Positions 1 through 6,455 of a stretch of DNA of 7,112 bases are shown here, one piece after another. Each line of letters starts with the position of its first letter. Position 1 is the stretch's first letter. The translations under genes and the position numbers were made by a program. The stretch spans positions 1 to 7,112 of the forward strand of contig CAYTLQ010000075.1 in assembly GCA_964438715.1 (NCBI GenBank), in the 5' to 3' direction. The DNA is from CAYTLQ01 sp964438715 (GTDB taxonomy: Bacteria > Bacteroidota > Ignavibacteria > Ignavibacteriales > Ignavibacteriaceae). The notes under the pieces are model-generated. The model made no database searches and had not been told where the DNA came from. It saw only the letters and a program-made list of their open reading frames with translations.

Positions 1-692
1 CCTATACCAACCCACACAGAGAAAATTATTGCCCAAATGAGCGGCTCGATTGAACGAATAAAGTTGAGAATTACTCTCAGCACATAATACACTACAACCG
101 ATGTTTTATTATCCTTCATTAAGTTGCGTGCGGTGAGGAAACTCAAAAGTAGTGTCGGTGGTATCGAAATAAGCGTAGCCAAAAGCGCGATATATATAGT
201 CTCCACTATAGCAAACAATGCATCATCAAAAATTCCCATCTCCGGTGTAAAAAGTGCAGTAAATATTCTGTTTGCACCTTCAATACCTTCCGTACTGAAT
301 AAATCAACTAAAGAGATCTTGGTGATTATCCAGCCGGCAATAAAAGTAATGTTAAACAAAAACCAGCCGAATATTTCAACAGTGTATTTTGTAACAACTG
401 AATCTTTAGCTATTGAAAACAATTTAGCTGATAGAGAAGTTTTGCTGGAAGCCCATAGATATCCGATTACGAGGCTTATTCCAAGAATAATAAAAATTTC
501 TGTCCATGAGAACGGGAGTTCTTTCAGGTCCAACAAAAAATGGTAATAAATAGCGCGCTGTAAAACTATTATCGAATAAAAGACAAAGAAAGTATCAAGA
601 AGAACCGCTTTAATAAAGTTCATCTTATATTCTTTTTGCTTTTTATCGGCAATTATTTTGTGTGGATCAGCAAAGTGTTTTGAACTTGTCAT
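1..692 (-). CDS. phnE: Phosphonate-type ABC transporter permease PhnE (3' end beyond window)
   Basis: Inner-membrane permease subunit of a PhnCDE-type importer; it should form the channel fed by PhnD and powered by PhnC. The frame is open from the ATG at 692 to the window edge, giving 230 residues without a stop. The PhnE core is recognisable near residues 163-190 (ETIYIALLATL, then TARN) and 205-230 (RSIEPLIWAIIF, then VGI). The cytoplasmic EAA loop that contacts the ATPase should lie beyond the window. Hydrophobic segments appear near residues 28-50, 64-82, 105-127, 160-186 and 205-230. In E. coli PhnE the equivalent core begins around residue 70, so this protein carries roughly 90 extra N-terminal residues with additional membrane segments. 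The start is supported by a strong AGGAGGT ribosome site nine bases upstream and by an ATGA overlap with the phnC stop, which also implies translational coupling. Confidence 0.9.
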   Translation of the reverse strand, partial: MTSSKHFADPHKIIADKKQKEYKMNFIKAVLLDTFFVFYSIIVLQRAIYYHFLLDLKELPFSWTEIFIILGISLVIGYLWASSKTSLSAKLFSIAKDSVVTKYTVEIFGWFLFNITFIAGWIITKISLVDLFSTEGIEGANRIFTALFTPEMGIFDDALFAIVETIYIALLATLISIPPTLLLSFLTARNLMKDNKTSVVVYYVLRVILNFIRSIEPLIWAIIFSVWVGI

Positions 693-1450
693 CGTATTTC
701 TACCTCCTCTGCTTCCTCACCGTAAATTTTCCTGAACCACTCTTCAGTAATATCGGATGGTAATCCTTCGTAAATTATTTCTCCTCCCTTTAACGCAATA
801 ACCCGTGTTGCATAGCGGCGAACCAAACTGAGAAAGTGCAAATTACATATAACTGTGGTGCCTAACTCTTTATTAATTTTCTCGAAATATTGCATCACTG
901 AATTAGAAGTCGCGGGATCGAGAGAAGCCACAGGTTCGTCTGCCAAAAGAAGCTCAGGTCTTTGCATCAGGCTTCGTGCGATTGCCACCCTCTGTTGTTG
1001 ACCGCCACTTAATGCATCAGCCCGTTCATTCATTTTTTCTTCTATTCCTACTGTAACAAGACATTTTCGGGCTTCTTCAATAATTTCTGGAGAAAATTTT
1101 TCCAATATTGAGTCGAATGTAGATAAAGAGCCAAGTTTTCCAGTGATAACATTTGTTAATACTGAACGCCTTTTAATGAGATTAAACTGCTGAAACACCA
1201 TGCCGATTTGCCGCTTTACACTACGAAGTTTTTCACCTTTAATATGCGTTATATCCTCGCCGAGAAATTCAATTTGACCGGAAGTTGGTTCAATAAGTCT
1301 GTTTATACACCGAAGAAGTGTGGACTTTCCCGATCCGCTTAAACCGATTATTACGAGAAATTCACCTTTATTAACATGAAAACTCACGCCCTTTAATGCA
1401 TGTGTTCCGTTGGGATATATCTTATGAAGATTTTCTACTTTCAGTATCAT
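689..1450 (-). CDS. phnC: Phosphonate-type ABC transporter ATP-binding protein PhnC
   Basis: Cytoplasmic ATPase subunit (253 aa, normal for the family) that drives uptake through PhnE. All nucleotide-binding motifs are present: Walker A GLSGSGKST at residues 36-44, Q-loop Gln87 in VFQQFNL, signature LSGGQ at 147-151, Walker B LLLADEP at 167-173 with catalytic Glu172, and the switch His205 in NLHFLSLVRRY. The NLH switch context followed by RVIALKGGEI, and the segment FNLIKRRSVLTNV, are typical of PhnC rather than of amino-acid importers such as GlnQ, the closest alternative. The ATG overlaps the phnD stop as ATGA (1447-1450), and its own stop overlaps the phnE start the same way, so phnD, phnC and phnE form one translationally coupled unit. 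The ribosome site is weak, as expected for a coupled start. Confidence 0.95.
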   Translation of the reverse strand: MILKVENLHKIYPNGTHALKGVSFHVNKGEFLVIIGLSGSGKSTLLRCINRLIEPTSGQIEFLGEDITHIKGEKLRSVKRQIGMVFQQFNLIKRRSVLTNVITGKLGSLSTFDSILEKFSPEIIEEARKCLVTVGIEEKMNERADALSGGQQQRVAIARSLMQRPELLLADEPVASLDPATSNSVMQYFEKINKELGTTVICNLHFLSLVRRYATRVIALKGGEIIYEGLPSDITEEWFRKIYGEEAEEVEIR

Positions 1451-2376
1451 TTTTTTACGAGCCCCGAAACGGAAATATTTAATTCTTTTAACATATTACG
1501 AAGAACATCATAATCCTTGTCTGTTGTCCGGACAAGACCCACAATATCATAAATTTCATACATTGCCTTGGCGCCCTTAGGTGTTTCAAGAAACTTCAAT
1601 ATTGCATTGATTATTTTTTCCCTCATTTCCGGATCGAGTCCCTTACGAAATACAATCGGGTCATTCGGTATTGGATCAGTTAGACCAATTATCTTTACTT
1701 TCTTCGCAACATCGGGAAACTGTGTCTGTACCCTCATTCGTGCATCAAGAATTTTACCAGTTTTCGGATCCTGGGGAGCCCAATAAGTCGCTCCGACATC
1801 AACCTGTCCCTGATACACCATTGTAATTACATTATCGTGTTTCATTCCGAAAACAGTCTCTGATGGTTTAATTCCCATTTTTGCCAGGAGGGCTGAGGGC
1901 AGAATATACCCTGAAGTAGAAGATGCATCAACATAAGCTATTGAGCGACCCTCAATATCTTTAAGGCTATCAATACCTGAATCAACACGCGCAACAAATT
2001 GTCCGCGATATGTTGTTTGATTGTTGTCCCGAACAATACGGAGCAGAGCATTTGCGCCGTACTTTTCATTAGCCATCAGGTAAGAAAATGTGTTTATTGA
2101 TGCTATATCCGCTTTCGCACTACCAAATGCCTCCACAACAGCAATAAAACTTGCAGGAACGGCAGTAACAAAGTGGTATCCCGTTTCTTTCTCCAAAAAA
2201 TCTACTAGATCACGGGCATTAGATGTTATTGACTGTGCATCAACTGATGGGGTAAAATAAATCTTAATTGGATTCGTTCTCGAACCCAATTCAGATTCCT
2301 TCAATTCCCTGCAGGTTTTTACACCAATAAAAAGGATTAACGGTAAAAGGTAAATAAAATATCGTAAAATTTTCAT
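1447..2376 (-). CDS. phnD: Phosphonate-type ABC transporter substrate-binding protein PhnD
   Basis: Periplasmic solute-binding protein that captures the ligand and delivers it to PhnE/PhnC. From the ATG at 2376 it has 309 aa. The frame extends upstream to a TTG at 2427, but the ATG places the signal correctly: MKILRYFIYLL followed by a hydrophobic run to about residue 18, and the candidate promoter element lies over the TTG. Family landmarks are YFTPSVDAQSI (40-50), the DIASINTFSYL segment (90-100), SSTSGYILP (152-160, covering the STSG motif that holds the phosphonate oxygens in characterised homologues), the KHDN histidine (His180) and QVDVGATYW (191-199). There is a Cys at residue 22, but the preceding VKT is a poor lipobox, so lipidation is doubtful. 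The ligand cannot be fixed from sequence: phosphonate, phosphite and phosphate-analogue binders share this fold. Confidence 0.93.
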   Translation of the reverse strand: MKILRYFIYLLPLILFIGVKTCRELKESELGSRTNPIKIYFTPSVDAQSITSNARDLVDFLEKETGYHFVTAVPASFIAVVEAFGSAKADIASINTFSYLMANEKYGANALLRIVRDNNQTTYRGQFVARVDSGIDSLKDIEGRSIAYVDASSTSGYILPSALLAKMGIKPSETVFGMKHDNVITMVYQGQVDVGATYWAPQDPKTGKILDARMRVQTQFPDVAKKVKIIGLTDPIPNDPIVFRKGLDPEMREKIINAILKFLETPKGAKAMYEIYDIVGLVRTTDKDYDVLRNMLKELNISVSGLVKK

Positions 2377-2424
2377 AAATAACGGAATGTAGCCTGTAAA
2401 TATGCAAATTAATGCTAATGTACT

Positions 2425-2456
2425 CAAAAATACATCTTGATTACAATGTTAAGAAA
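2425..2456 (-). promoter_or_regulatory. Candidate promoter of phnDCE
   Basis: On the minus strand TATTTTTG (2432-2425) matches the TAnnTTTG -7 element described for Bacteroidota. TTTC (2456-2453), 20 nt upstream, is one base from the TTTG -33 element. Transcription would begin shortly below 2425, upstream of the ATG at 2376 and downstream of the alternative TTG codon, which supports the ATG start. The match is short and the region AT-rich, so this is only a candidate, and it depends on the organism using Bacteroidota-like promoters. Confidence 0.35.
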
Positions 2457-2463
2457 TTGTTAA
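2447..2463 (-). promoter_or_regulatory. Pho-box-like direct repeat upstream of phnD
   Basis: Two exact TTAACA copies lie on the minus strand at 2463-2458 and 2452-2447, separated by ATTTC, a period of 11 nt or one helical turn. This resembles the tandem TTAACA-type sites of Bacillus PhoP and the 11-nt periodicity of the E. coli PhoB box. It overlaps the -33 region of the candidate promoter. The upstream copy also lies within a perfect 12-bp palindrome, ATTGTTAACAAT (2456-2467), which could instead be an operator for a dimeric regulator. Only two repeats are seen, and chance is a real alternative in AT-rich DNA. Confidence 0.35.
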
Positions 2464-2544
2464 CAATCTCCAGATACTTATTTCTCCTGAATAAATCTTT
2501 TAATTTATTGCATTTTTGAAGGAAATTTAACGGGTCAGGAATAC

Positions 2545-2570
2545 AAAAAACTGTGCTTTTTGCACATTTT
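2545..2570 (-). terminator. Probable Rho-independent terminator after lptB
   Basis: On the minus strand TGTGC-AAAAA-GCACA (2566-2552) forms a perfect 5-bp stem with a 5-nt loop. It is followed by G and then six T residues (2550-2545). Flanking A and T runs could extend the stem past one mismatch. It begins about 20 nt after the lptB stop and precedes the phnD promoter region, which fits the end of the LPS operon. The stem is short, so read-through is plausible. Confidence 0.6.
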
Positions 2571-2587
2571 CAATAAATTAACATTAA

Positions 2588-3331
2588 TTAATCCGAATAC
2601 CTCTCCAACTTAAATTTCTCACCAAGATACAGTTTTCTGACTTCGGAATCTTCAGCAAGTGTTTCTGCGGAGCCCGACCGAAATATAGTTCCACTTATCA
2701 AAATATATGCTTTATCAACAATGCTAAGTGTTTCATGCACATTGTGGTCAGTAATTAAAACACCAATACCCCTGTTTTTCAAATTTGCAACAATTTGCAT
2801 AATATCTTCTACCGCAATTGGGTCAACTCCGGCAAAAGGTTCATCTAACAGAATAAAAGCAGGATCGGTAGCAAGAGTGCGGGCAATTTCTGTTCTGCGT
2901 CTCTCACCTCCGCTCAACTGATAACCCAGGCTTTTCCTGATGTGAGTTATGCTTAAGTCAACAAGAAGTTGTTCAAGTTTTTCCTTTCTTTGCTGTTGAG
3001 TAAGTTTCAACATTTGTAATACAGCCATTATATTATCTTCCACTGTCATACGCCTGAAGACAGATGCCTCCTGCGGAAGATATCCAATTCCCATCCGTGC
3101 CCGTTTGTACATCGGTACTTTGGTAATTTCGGTAGTATCAAGAAATACGCTTCCTGAATTAGGACGAATCATCCCCACCATCATATAAAATGTTGTAGTC
3201 TTTCCGGCGCCGTTAGGACCAAGTAATCCTACAATTTCTCCACGGCTTACTTCAATTGAAGCTTTATTAACTACAGTCCTTTTTTTATAAATTTTTAATA
3301 GATTTTCACTACTTAAACGATTCGATTGCAT
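2588..3331 (-). CDS. lptB: LPS export ABC transporter ATPase LptB
   Basis: Cytoplasmic ATPase of the LptB2FG complex, which extracts lipopolysaccharide from the inner membrane and pushes it along the Lpt bridge. At 247 aa it is the usual length. Motifs: Walker A GPNGAGKTT (38-46), Q-loop Gln87 inside the LptB hallmark YLPQEASVFRR (84-94), signature LSGGERRR (139-146), Walker B FILLDEP (159-165) with Glu164, and switch His196 in TDHNVHET. The YLGEKFKL segment near the C-terminus is also typical. The ATG at 3331 is 5 nt after the lptA stop with only a weak GAAGAA ribosome site, so translation is probably coupled. The partner permeases LptF and LptG are not in the window. LivF/LivG-type importer ATPases are the nearest relatives, but the hallmark and neighbours exclude them. 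Confidence 0.97.
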   Translation of the reverse strand: MQSNRLSSENLLKIYKKRTVVNKASIEVSRGEIVGLLGPNGAGKTTTFYMMVGMIRPNSGSVFLDTTEITKVPMYKRARMGIGYLPQEASVFRRMTVEDNIMAVLQMLKLTQQQRKEKLEQLLVDLSITHIRKSLGYQLSGGERRRTEIARTLATDPAFILLDEPFAGVDPIAVEDIMQIVANLKNRGIGVLITDHNVHETLSIVDKAYILISGTIFRSGSAETLAEDSEVRKLYLGEKFKLERYSD

Positions 3332-3336
3332 AAAAT

Positions 3337-4728
3337 TTAATTCTTCTTAAAATTTTTACTTTGTCCCGGAATCAATTGTTCTTTTACAGGTTTACCACCG
3401 TAAACAATAAAACCGGGTATGGTATATTGTTTTTCATTTCCTTGTATAAGATTTTCAGGGTGATATTCACTTTTTGGCTCACCGCTTAAATGGACTTCAT
3501 TAACCACCCCATCTTCAAATATAATTACAGCATTTCGGGCGCTTGCCTTTACCAAACCACTTGGTTCGCCGTCTTCATACAAATAATAAATACTCAACAC
3601 ATTATTAAATACTTCTGTCTGATACAGTTTGTTATCTCTGAATGACATTGTCAAATCCGAGCCGGAGATCTGGTCATATCGCCGGGGAAATTTTTCGTTT
3701 ATGGATGTTGCCAGAGAATTTCTGAATACATGTATTTTTTCAATTCTGTTTTTATTTAGAGTAATAGAAATTGAATCGCCTGAAAGTTGCGAGTCTTCAT
3801 ACCATAGTATCGGTACATGGGAAGTATCCGAGGTTTTATAGGTGAGCAATTGCTCTTCCGATTTATTGTATAGGGTGTAATCATTCCTTGAGGCAAAACT
3901 GCCGCGAAGAATCCGTACAGAATCGATCGCATAGAATTTATACTCATCTTTTCTGTACACTTCCATCCTCGATGCTCTGATGATCAATGTATCGATAGTA
4001 AGAACAGAGTCCTTTTTACTATTCATTACAGAATCAATCTGTATCAGAAGCGTTTCACCCTCAACTTTGCTGAAAGCATCATCTCTGTAATCCTCAATCC
4101 TGTTTCCTGATACAGTTACATTATCAGCTTTATTGATTATTCTAATGTTATCATATCCATAAGTAATTCGTTTATTTCGGAAATGAATAAGGGAGTCGGC
4201 ATAAATGATGTTATCTTTATCGGTTATTTTTACATTTGATATTGCAACTGCCCTGTTTTCATTCCTGAAGTATAACAATTCATCGGAGTTCAATGTACTC
4301 GCCGTATCGTAAAGAACCACATTTGTTCTGAAATGAGCTTTTTGACCATTAAAAAAATACTCCCCGACCTGTGCAGTAAGTATAACTTTTTTGTCATCGA
4401 GTTTTACTCCCTGATCGGAAAATGCCCTTTTTTCATTTCCATAATAGTATCCCTCCGGAGTATAGATGGTTAAAGTATCCTGACGAACAACCACATCTCC
4501 AATCAGATGTGCATTATTCGTGGCTATATATTGAATTGCTCTGTTACATGTAATTACAACATTCCCTTGCCTCATTACAACATTTCCAACCACTTCCCTT
4601 ATCGTAATTCCATTCACAACACTACCTATTAGTTGATCACCTGTAACGGTTATCGGCTCACCCTGTTGTGCTGAAAGAGTGTAAAGAAATATGAATGAAA
4701 ATATTATAAAGACTTTAAGGAATTTCAC
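3337..4728 (-). CDS. lptA: Large OstA-like LPS transport protein (LptA role)
   Basis: Probable periplasmic bridge protein that carries lipopolysaccharide from LptC towards LptD. A signal peptide is clear: MKFLKVF, a hydrophobic run to about residue 17, then SAQQ at 19-22. The rest is beta-strand-rich with repeated OstA-type turns, such as VVGNVVMRQGNVVI (47-60), LIGDVVVRQDTLTI (75-88) and VAISNVKITDKDNIIYADSL (161-180). At 463 aa it is about 2.5 times the length of E. coli LptA (185 aa), as in the OstA-like proteins of Bacteroidota and relatives. It lacks room for an LptD barrel and shows no barrel-like C-terminus. A GTG start overlaps the lptC stop as GTGA (4725-4728). The operon position between lptC and lptB supports the LptA role. 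The symbol is assigned by context, and OstA-like protein is the safer name. Confidence 0.85.
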   Translation of the reverse strand: MKFLKVFIIFSFIFLYTLSAQQGEPITVTGDQLIGSVVNGITIREVVGNVVMRQGNVVITCNRAIQYIATNNAHLIGDVVVRQDTLTIYTPEGYYYGNEKRAFSDQGVKLDDKKVILTAQVGEYFFNGQKAHFRTNVVLYDTASTLNSDELLYFRNENRAVAISNVKITDKDNIIYADSLIHFRNKRITYGYDNIRIINKADNVTVSGNRIEDYRDDAFSKVEGETLLIQIDSVMNSKKDSVLTIDTLIIRASRMEVYRKDEYKFYAIDSVRILRGSFASRNDYTLYNKSEEQLLTYKTSDTSHVPILWYEDSQLSGDSISITLNKNRIEKIHVFRNSLATSINEKFPRRYDQISGSDLTMSFRDNKLYQTEVFNNVLSIYYLYEDGEPSGLVKASARNAVIIFEDGVVNEVHLSGEPKSEYHPENLIQGNEKQYTIPGFIVYGGKPVKEQLIPGQSKNFKKN

Positions 4729-5315
4729 TGACTGCTCAGATTGGTTACATAAGTAATACGGTAAATAATATAGTTCCTGATAAACTGATCCGACTCAAAT
4801 CCAAATCCCTCAATCTTTTCAGTTCGGGTTGTTATCGTCACAAATTTATCGGTAACAATTTTTCCTCTTTTATTATCCCACATCAGCTCCGTAGTTTCAA
4901 CCACAATACCACTGTCATTAGTAACTACTACATTATCATAGGCGTAAAGATCTTTATTTTTATCATCAATGCGTCCACGAAGTGCTGTTAGAGTAGTTGA
5001 TTTAAGACCAAGGCGGTTAAAAAAATCAACTTGTACATTACTGTCTATAAGTGTTTCCTGAGCCTGCGAAAAAACTCGGAGGTGTCCGGCAAACATTATA
5101 GCTTTTGTCTGTCCGGAATCGGTAAAAATTATTTTTGAATTCCAGCTTTCCTGTGCGGGCAGTTCTGTTACCTTTAGGTCACTTTTAACAACAGGTTTTA
5201 CGCGTTCCTGTTCGCATGAGGAAAACAAAAATATAGCCGCCAAAATAACCAGTAACTTTTGCGAGAATGAAAAGTTTATCGTTATGATCCTGATATTGAA
5301 ATTATCTCCCTGCAA
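4725..5315 (-). CDS. lptC: LPS export system protein LptC (lipoprotein-type)
   Basis: Inner-membrane-associated component that receives lipopolysaccharide from LptB2FG and passes it to the LptA-type bridge. It has 196 aa, close to E. coli LptC. After a polar N-terminus and Lys20 comes a hydrophobic segment (21-31) ending in LFSSC, with Cys34 as a likely lipidation site. E. coli LptC instead has a plain membrane anchor. The periplasmic part shows the LptC beta-jellyroll pattern: ESWNSKIIFTDSG (55-67), VQVDFFNRLG, LTALRGRIDD, then the ESDQFIRNYIIY segment near the end. The only plausible start is the TTG at 5315, 5 nt after the kdsD stop: between the last in-frame stop and the signal there is no ATG or GTG. 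No good ribosome site precedes it, so translation is probably coupled to kdsD. The next gene overlaps by 4 nt. Confidence 0.87.
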   Translation of the reverse strand: MQGDNFNIRIITINFSFSQKLLVILAAIFLFSSCEQERVKPVVKSDLKVTELPAQESWNSKIIFTDSGQTKAIMFAGHLRVFSQAQETLIDSNVQVDFFNRLGLKSTTLTALRGRIDDKNKDLYAYDNVVVTNDSGIVVETTELMWDNKRGKIVTDKFVTITTRTEKIEGFGFESDQFIRNYIIYRITYVTNLSSQ

Positions 5316-5320
5316 TTTAT

Positions 5321-6316
5321 TCAGCGTATTTTTAGACCTAAGTTAACCAGGTCGTGCAAGTGCACAATTCCCGCGACCTCTCCTTCAGGTCGAAGTACAA
5401 CCAGCGATGTAATTTTATAGTTCTCCATTAACTGCAATGCGTATGATGCAAGTACATCATCAGGTATCGTTTTCGGGTTTCGGGTCATAATGTCTTTAGC
5501 AGTTAGTGTACCGATTTCAAGGGTTTTTTCAAGAAGCCGACGGAGGTCTCCATCAGTAATTATTCCGGTAAGTTTTTTGTCGTTATTCAATACACAGGTC
5601 ACTCCCAATCGTTTGGAAGTAATTTCAATAATTGAATCTTTCAAAGAAGTATTTTCATACACCAAAGGTATATCATTACCTTTTTTCATAATCTCTGAGA
5701 CACGGAGCGATAATCGTTTACCAAGACTTCCTCCGGGATGAAGTAATGCAAAATCGTTCTTTGTAAATCCCCGTAATTCTAATAAGGCAACAGAAAGTGC
5801 ATCCCCCATAACAAGACTTGCTGTAGTAGAAGCTGTTGGTGCCAGATCAAACGGACAAGCCTCTTCATAAATTTCAATATGAAGTACTACATCAACTTCT
5901 TTGGCAAGCTTGGAATTCCTGTCACTTACCATGGCAATAACCGGTACTTCTAACCTTTTTACCATTTGTAAAAGATTTACCATTTCCTCTGTTGCCCCGC
6001 TTTTTGAAAGGAAAATTACCACATCTCCTTTACGCACCATACCAAGATCTCCGTGTAGAGCATCTGTGGGGTGCATGTATATTGAGGGCGTACCGGTGGA
6101 GTTTAAAGTTGCCACAATTTTTCGCGCGATGAGTCCGGATTTTCCCATTCCGGTTAGAACTACTCTTCCTTTACAGTTATACAATAATGTAACTGCTTCA
6201 TAGAAGGAATCATCAATTGTTTTAAGCAGGTTATTAACTGCTGTACTTTCAATTCGTACAACTTCCCTGCCCTTGTTTATAATTTCTTCTTTGGATAATC
6301 TGTATTGTTTTTCCAC
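5321..6316 (-). CDS. kdsD: Arabinose-5-phosphate isomerase KdsD (KpsF/GutQ family)
   Basis: Cytoplasmic enzyme converting ribulose 5-phosphate to arabinose 5-phosphate, the first dedicated step of Kdo synthesis. At 331 aa it has the full family architecture: an SIS isomerase domain (about 35-190) followed by two CBS domains (about 205-265 and 272-331). Visible landmarks are GMGKSG (56-61, Lys59), HGDLG (88-92), SKSGATEE (104-111, Glu111), EEACP (151-155, Glu152) and HPGG (193-196, His193). Lys59, Glu111, Glu152 and His193 fall at the positions I recall as catalytic candidates in E. coli KdsD. The start is GTG at 6316, just before KQYRLSKEE; no strong ribosome site is seen and there is no closer in-frame ATG before the core. 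GutQ and KpsF paralogues catalyse the same reaction. The kdsA and lpt neighbours favour KdsD. Confidence 0.95.
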   Translation of the reverse strand: MEKQYRLSKEEIINKGREVVRIESTAVNNLLKTIDDSFYEAVTLLYNCKGRVVLTGMGKSGLIARKIVATLNSTGTPSIYMHPTDALHGDLGMVRKGDVVIFLSKSGATEEMVNLLQMVKRLEVPVIAMVSDRNSKLAKEVDVVLHIEIYEEACPFDLAPTASTTASLVMGDALSVALLELRGFTKNDFALLHPGGSLGKRLSLRVSEIMKKGNDIPLVYENTSLKDSIIEITSKRLGVTCVLNNDKKLTGIITDGDLRRLLEKTLEIGTLTAKDIMTRNPKTIPDDVLASYALQLMENYKITSLVVLRPEGEVAGIVHLHDLVNLGLKIR

Positions 6317-6455
6317 TTGCTCAAAAAAATATATAATAATTTGAAAATTTAACGAGATTTATCCTTATTTCCTGACGGGAAGTTGAGGAGGACATGTACA
6401 TTCTTTCAAGGATGAATGCGTCACTTGAGAACAATTTTTTTTGAATCAGTACTTC
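6317..6455. other. Intergenic gap between kdsA and kdsD
   Basis: This 139-nt gap is the widest spacing inside the LPS block. It is AT-rich near kdsD and carries an A-run just after the kdsA stop on the coding strand. I see no convincing terminator: the best hairpins have 4-6 bp stems and no T-tract following on the minus strand. I also see no promoter with two good elements, and cannot say whether kdsD is co-transcribed with kdsA. Confidence 0.5.

Noticed and set aside
124..546. Plus-strand open frame of 140 codons.
   Set aside because: It lies wholly opposite phnE, whose minus-strand translation gives conserved permease motifs. The plus-strand product resembles nothing and is a shadow.
2377..2427. 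N-terminal extension of PhnD to a TTG codon at 2427.
   Set aside because: It would put 17 residues in front of an already complete signal peptide, and the candidate promoter element overlaps the TTG. The ATG at 2376 is preferred.
5490..6203. Two plus-strand open frames opposite kdsD (5490-5741 and 5901-6203).
   Set aside because: kdsD is complete with all catalytic and CBS motifs on the other strand. These are antisense shadows with no ribosome site or recognisable domain.
6360..6410. Inverted repeats in the kdsA-kdsD gap (TTCC/GGAA and ATCCTT/AAGGAT pairs) as a possible terminator or RNA element.
   Set aside because: Stems are 4-6 bp, one with a very long loop, and no T-run follows on the minus strand. 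Chance pairing explains them.
6385..6444. Plus-strand mini-ORF of 16 codons (ATG at 6394) preceded by GAGGAGG, lying between kdsA and kdsD.
   Set aside because: The purine run ends only 2 nt before the ATG, too close for normal initiation. The frame is antisense to a uniform minus-strand block, and the peptide has no recognisable feature.
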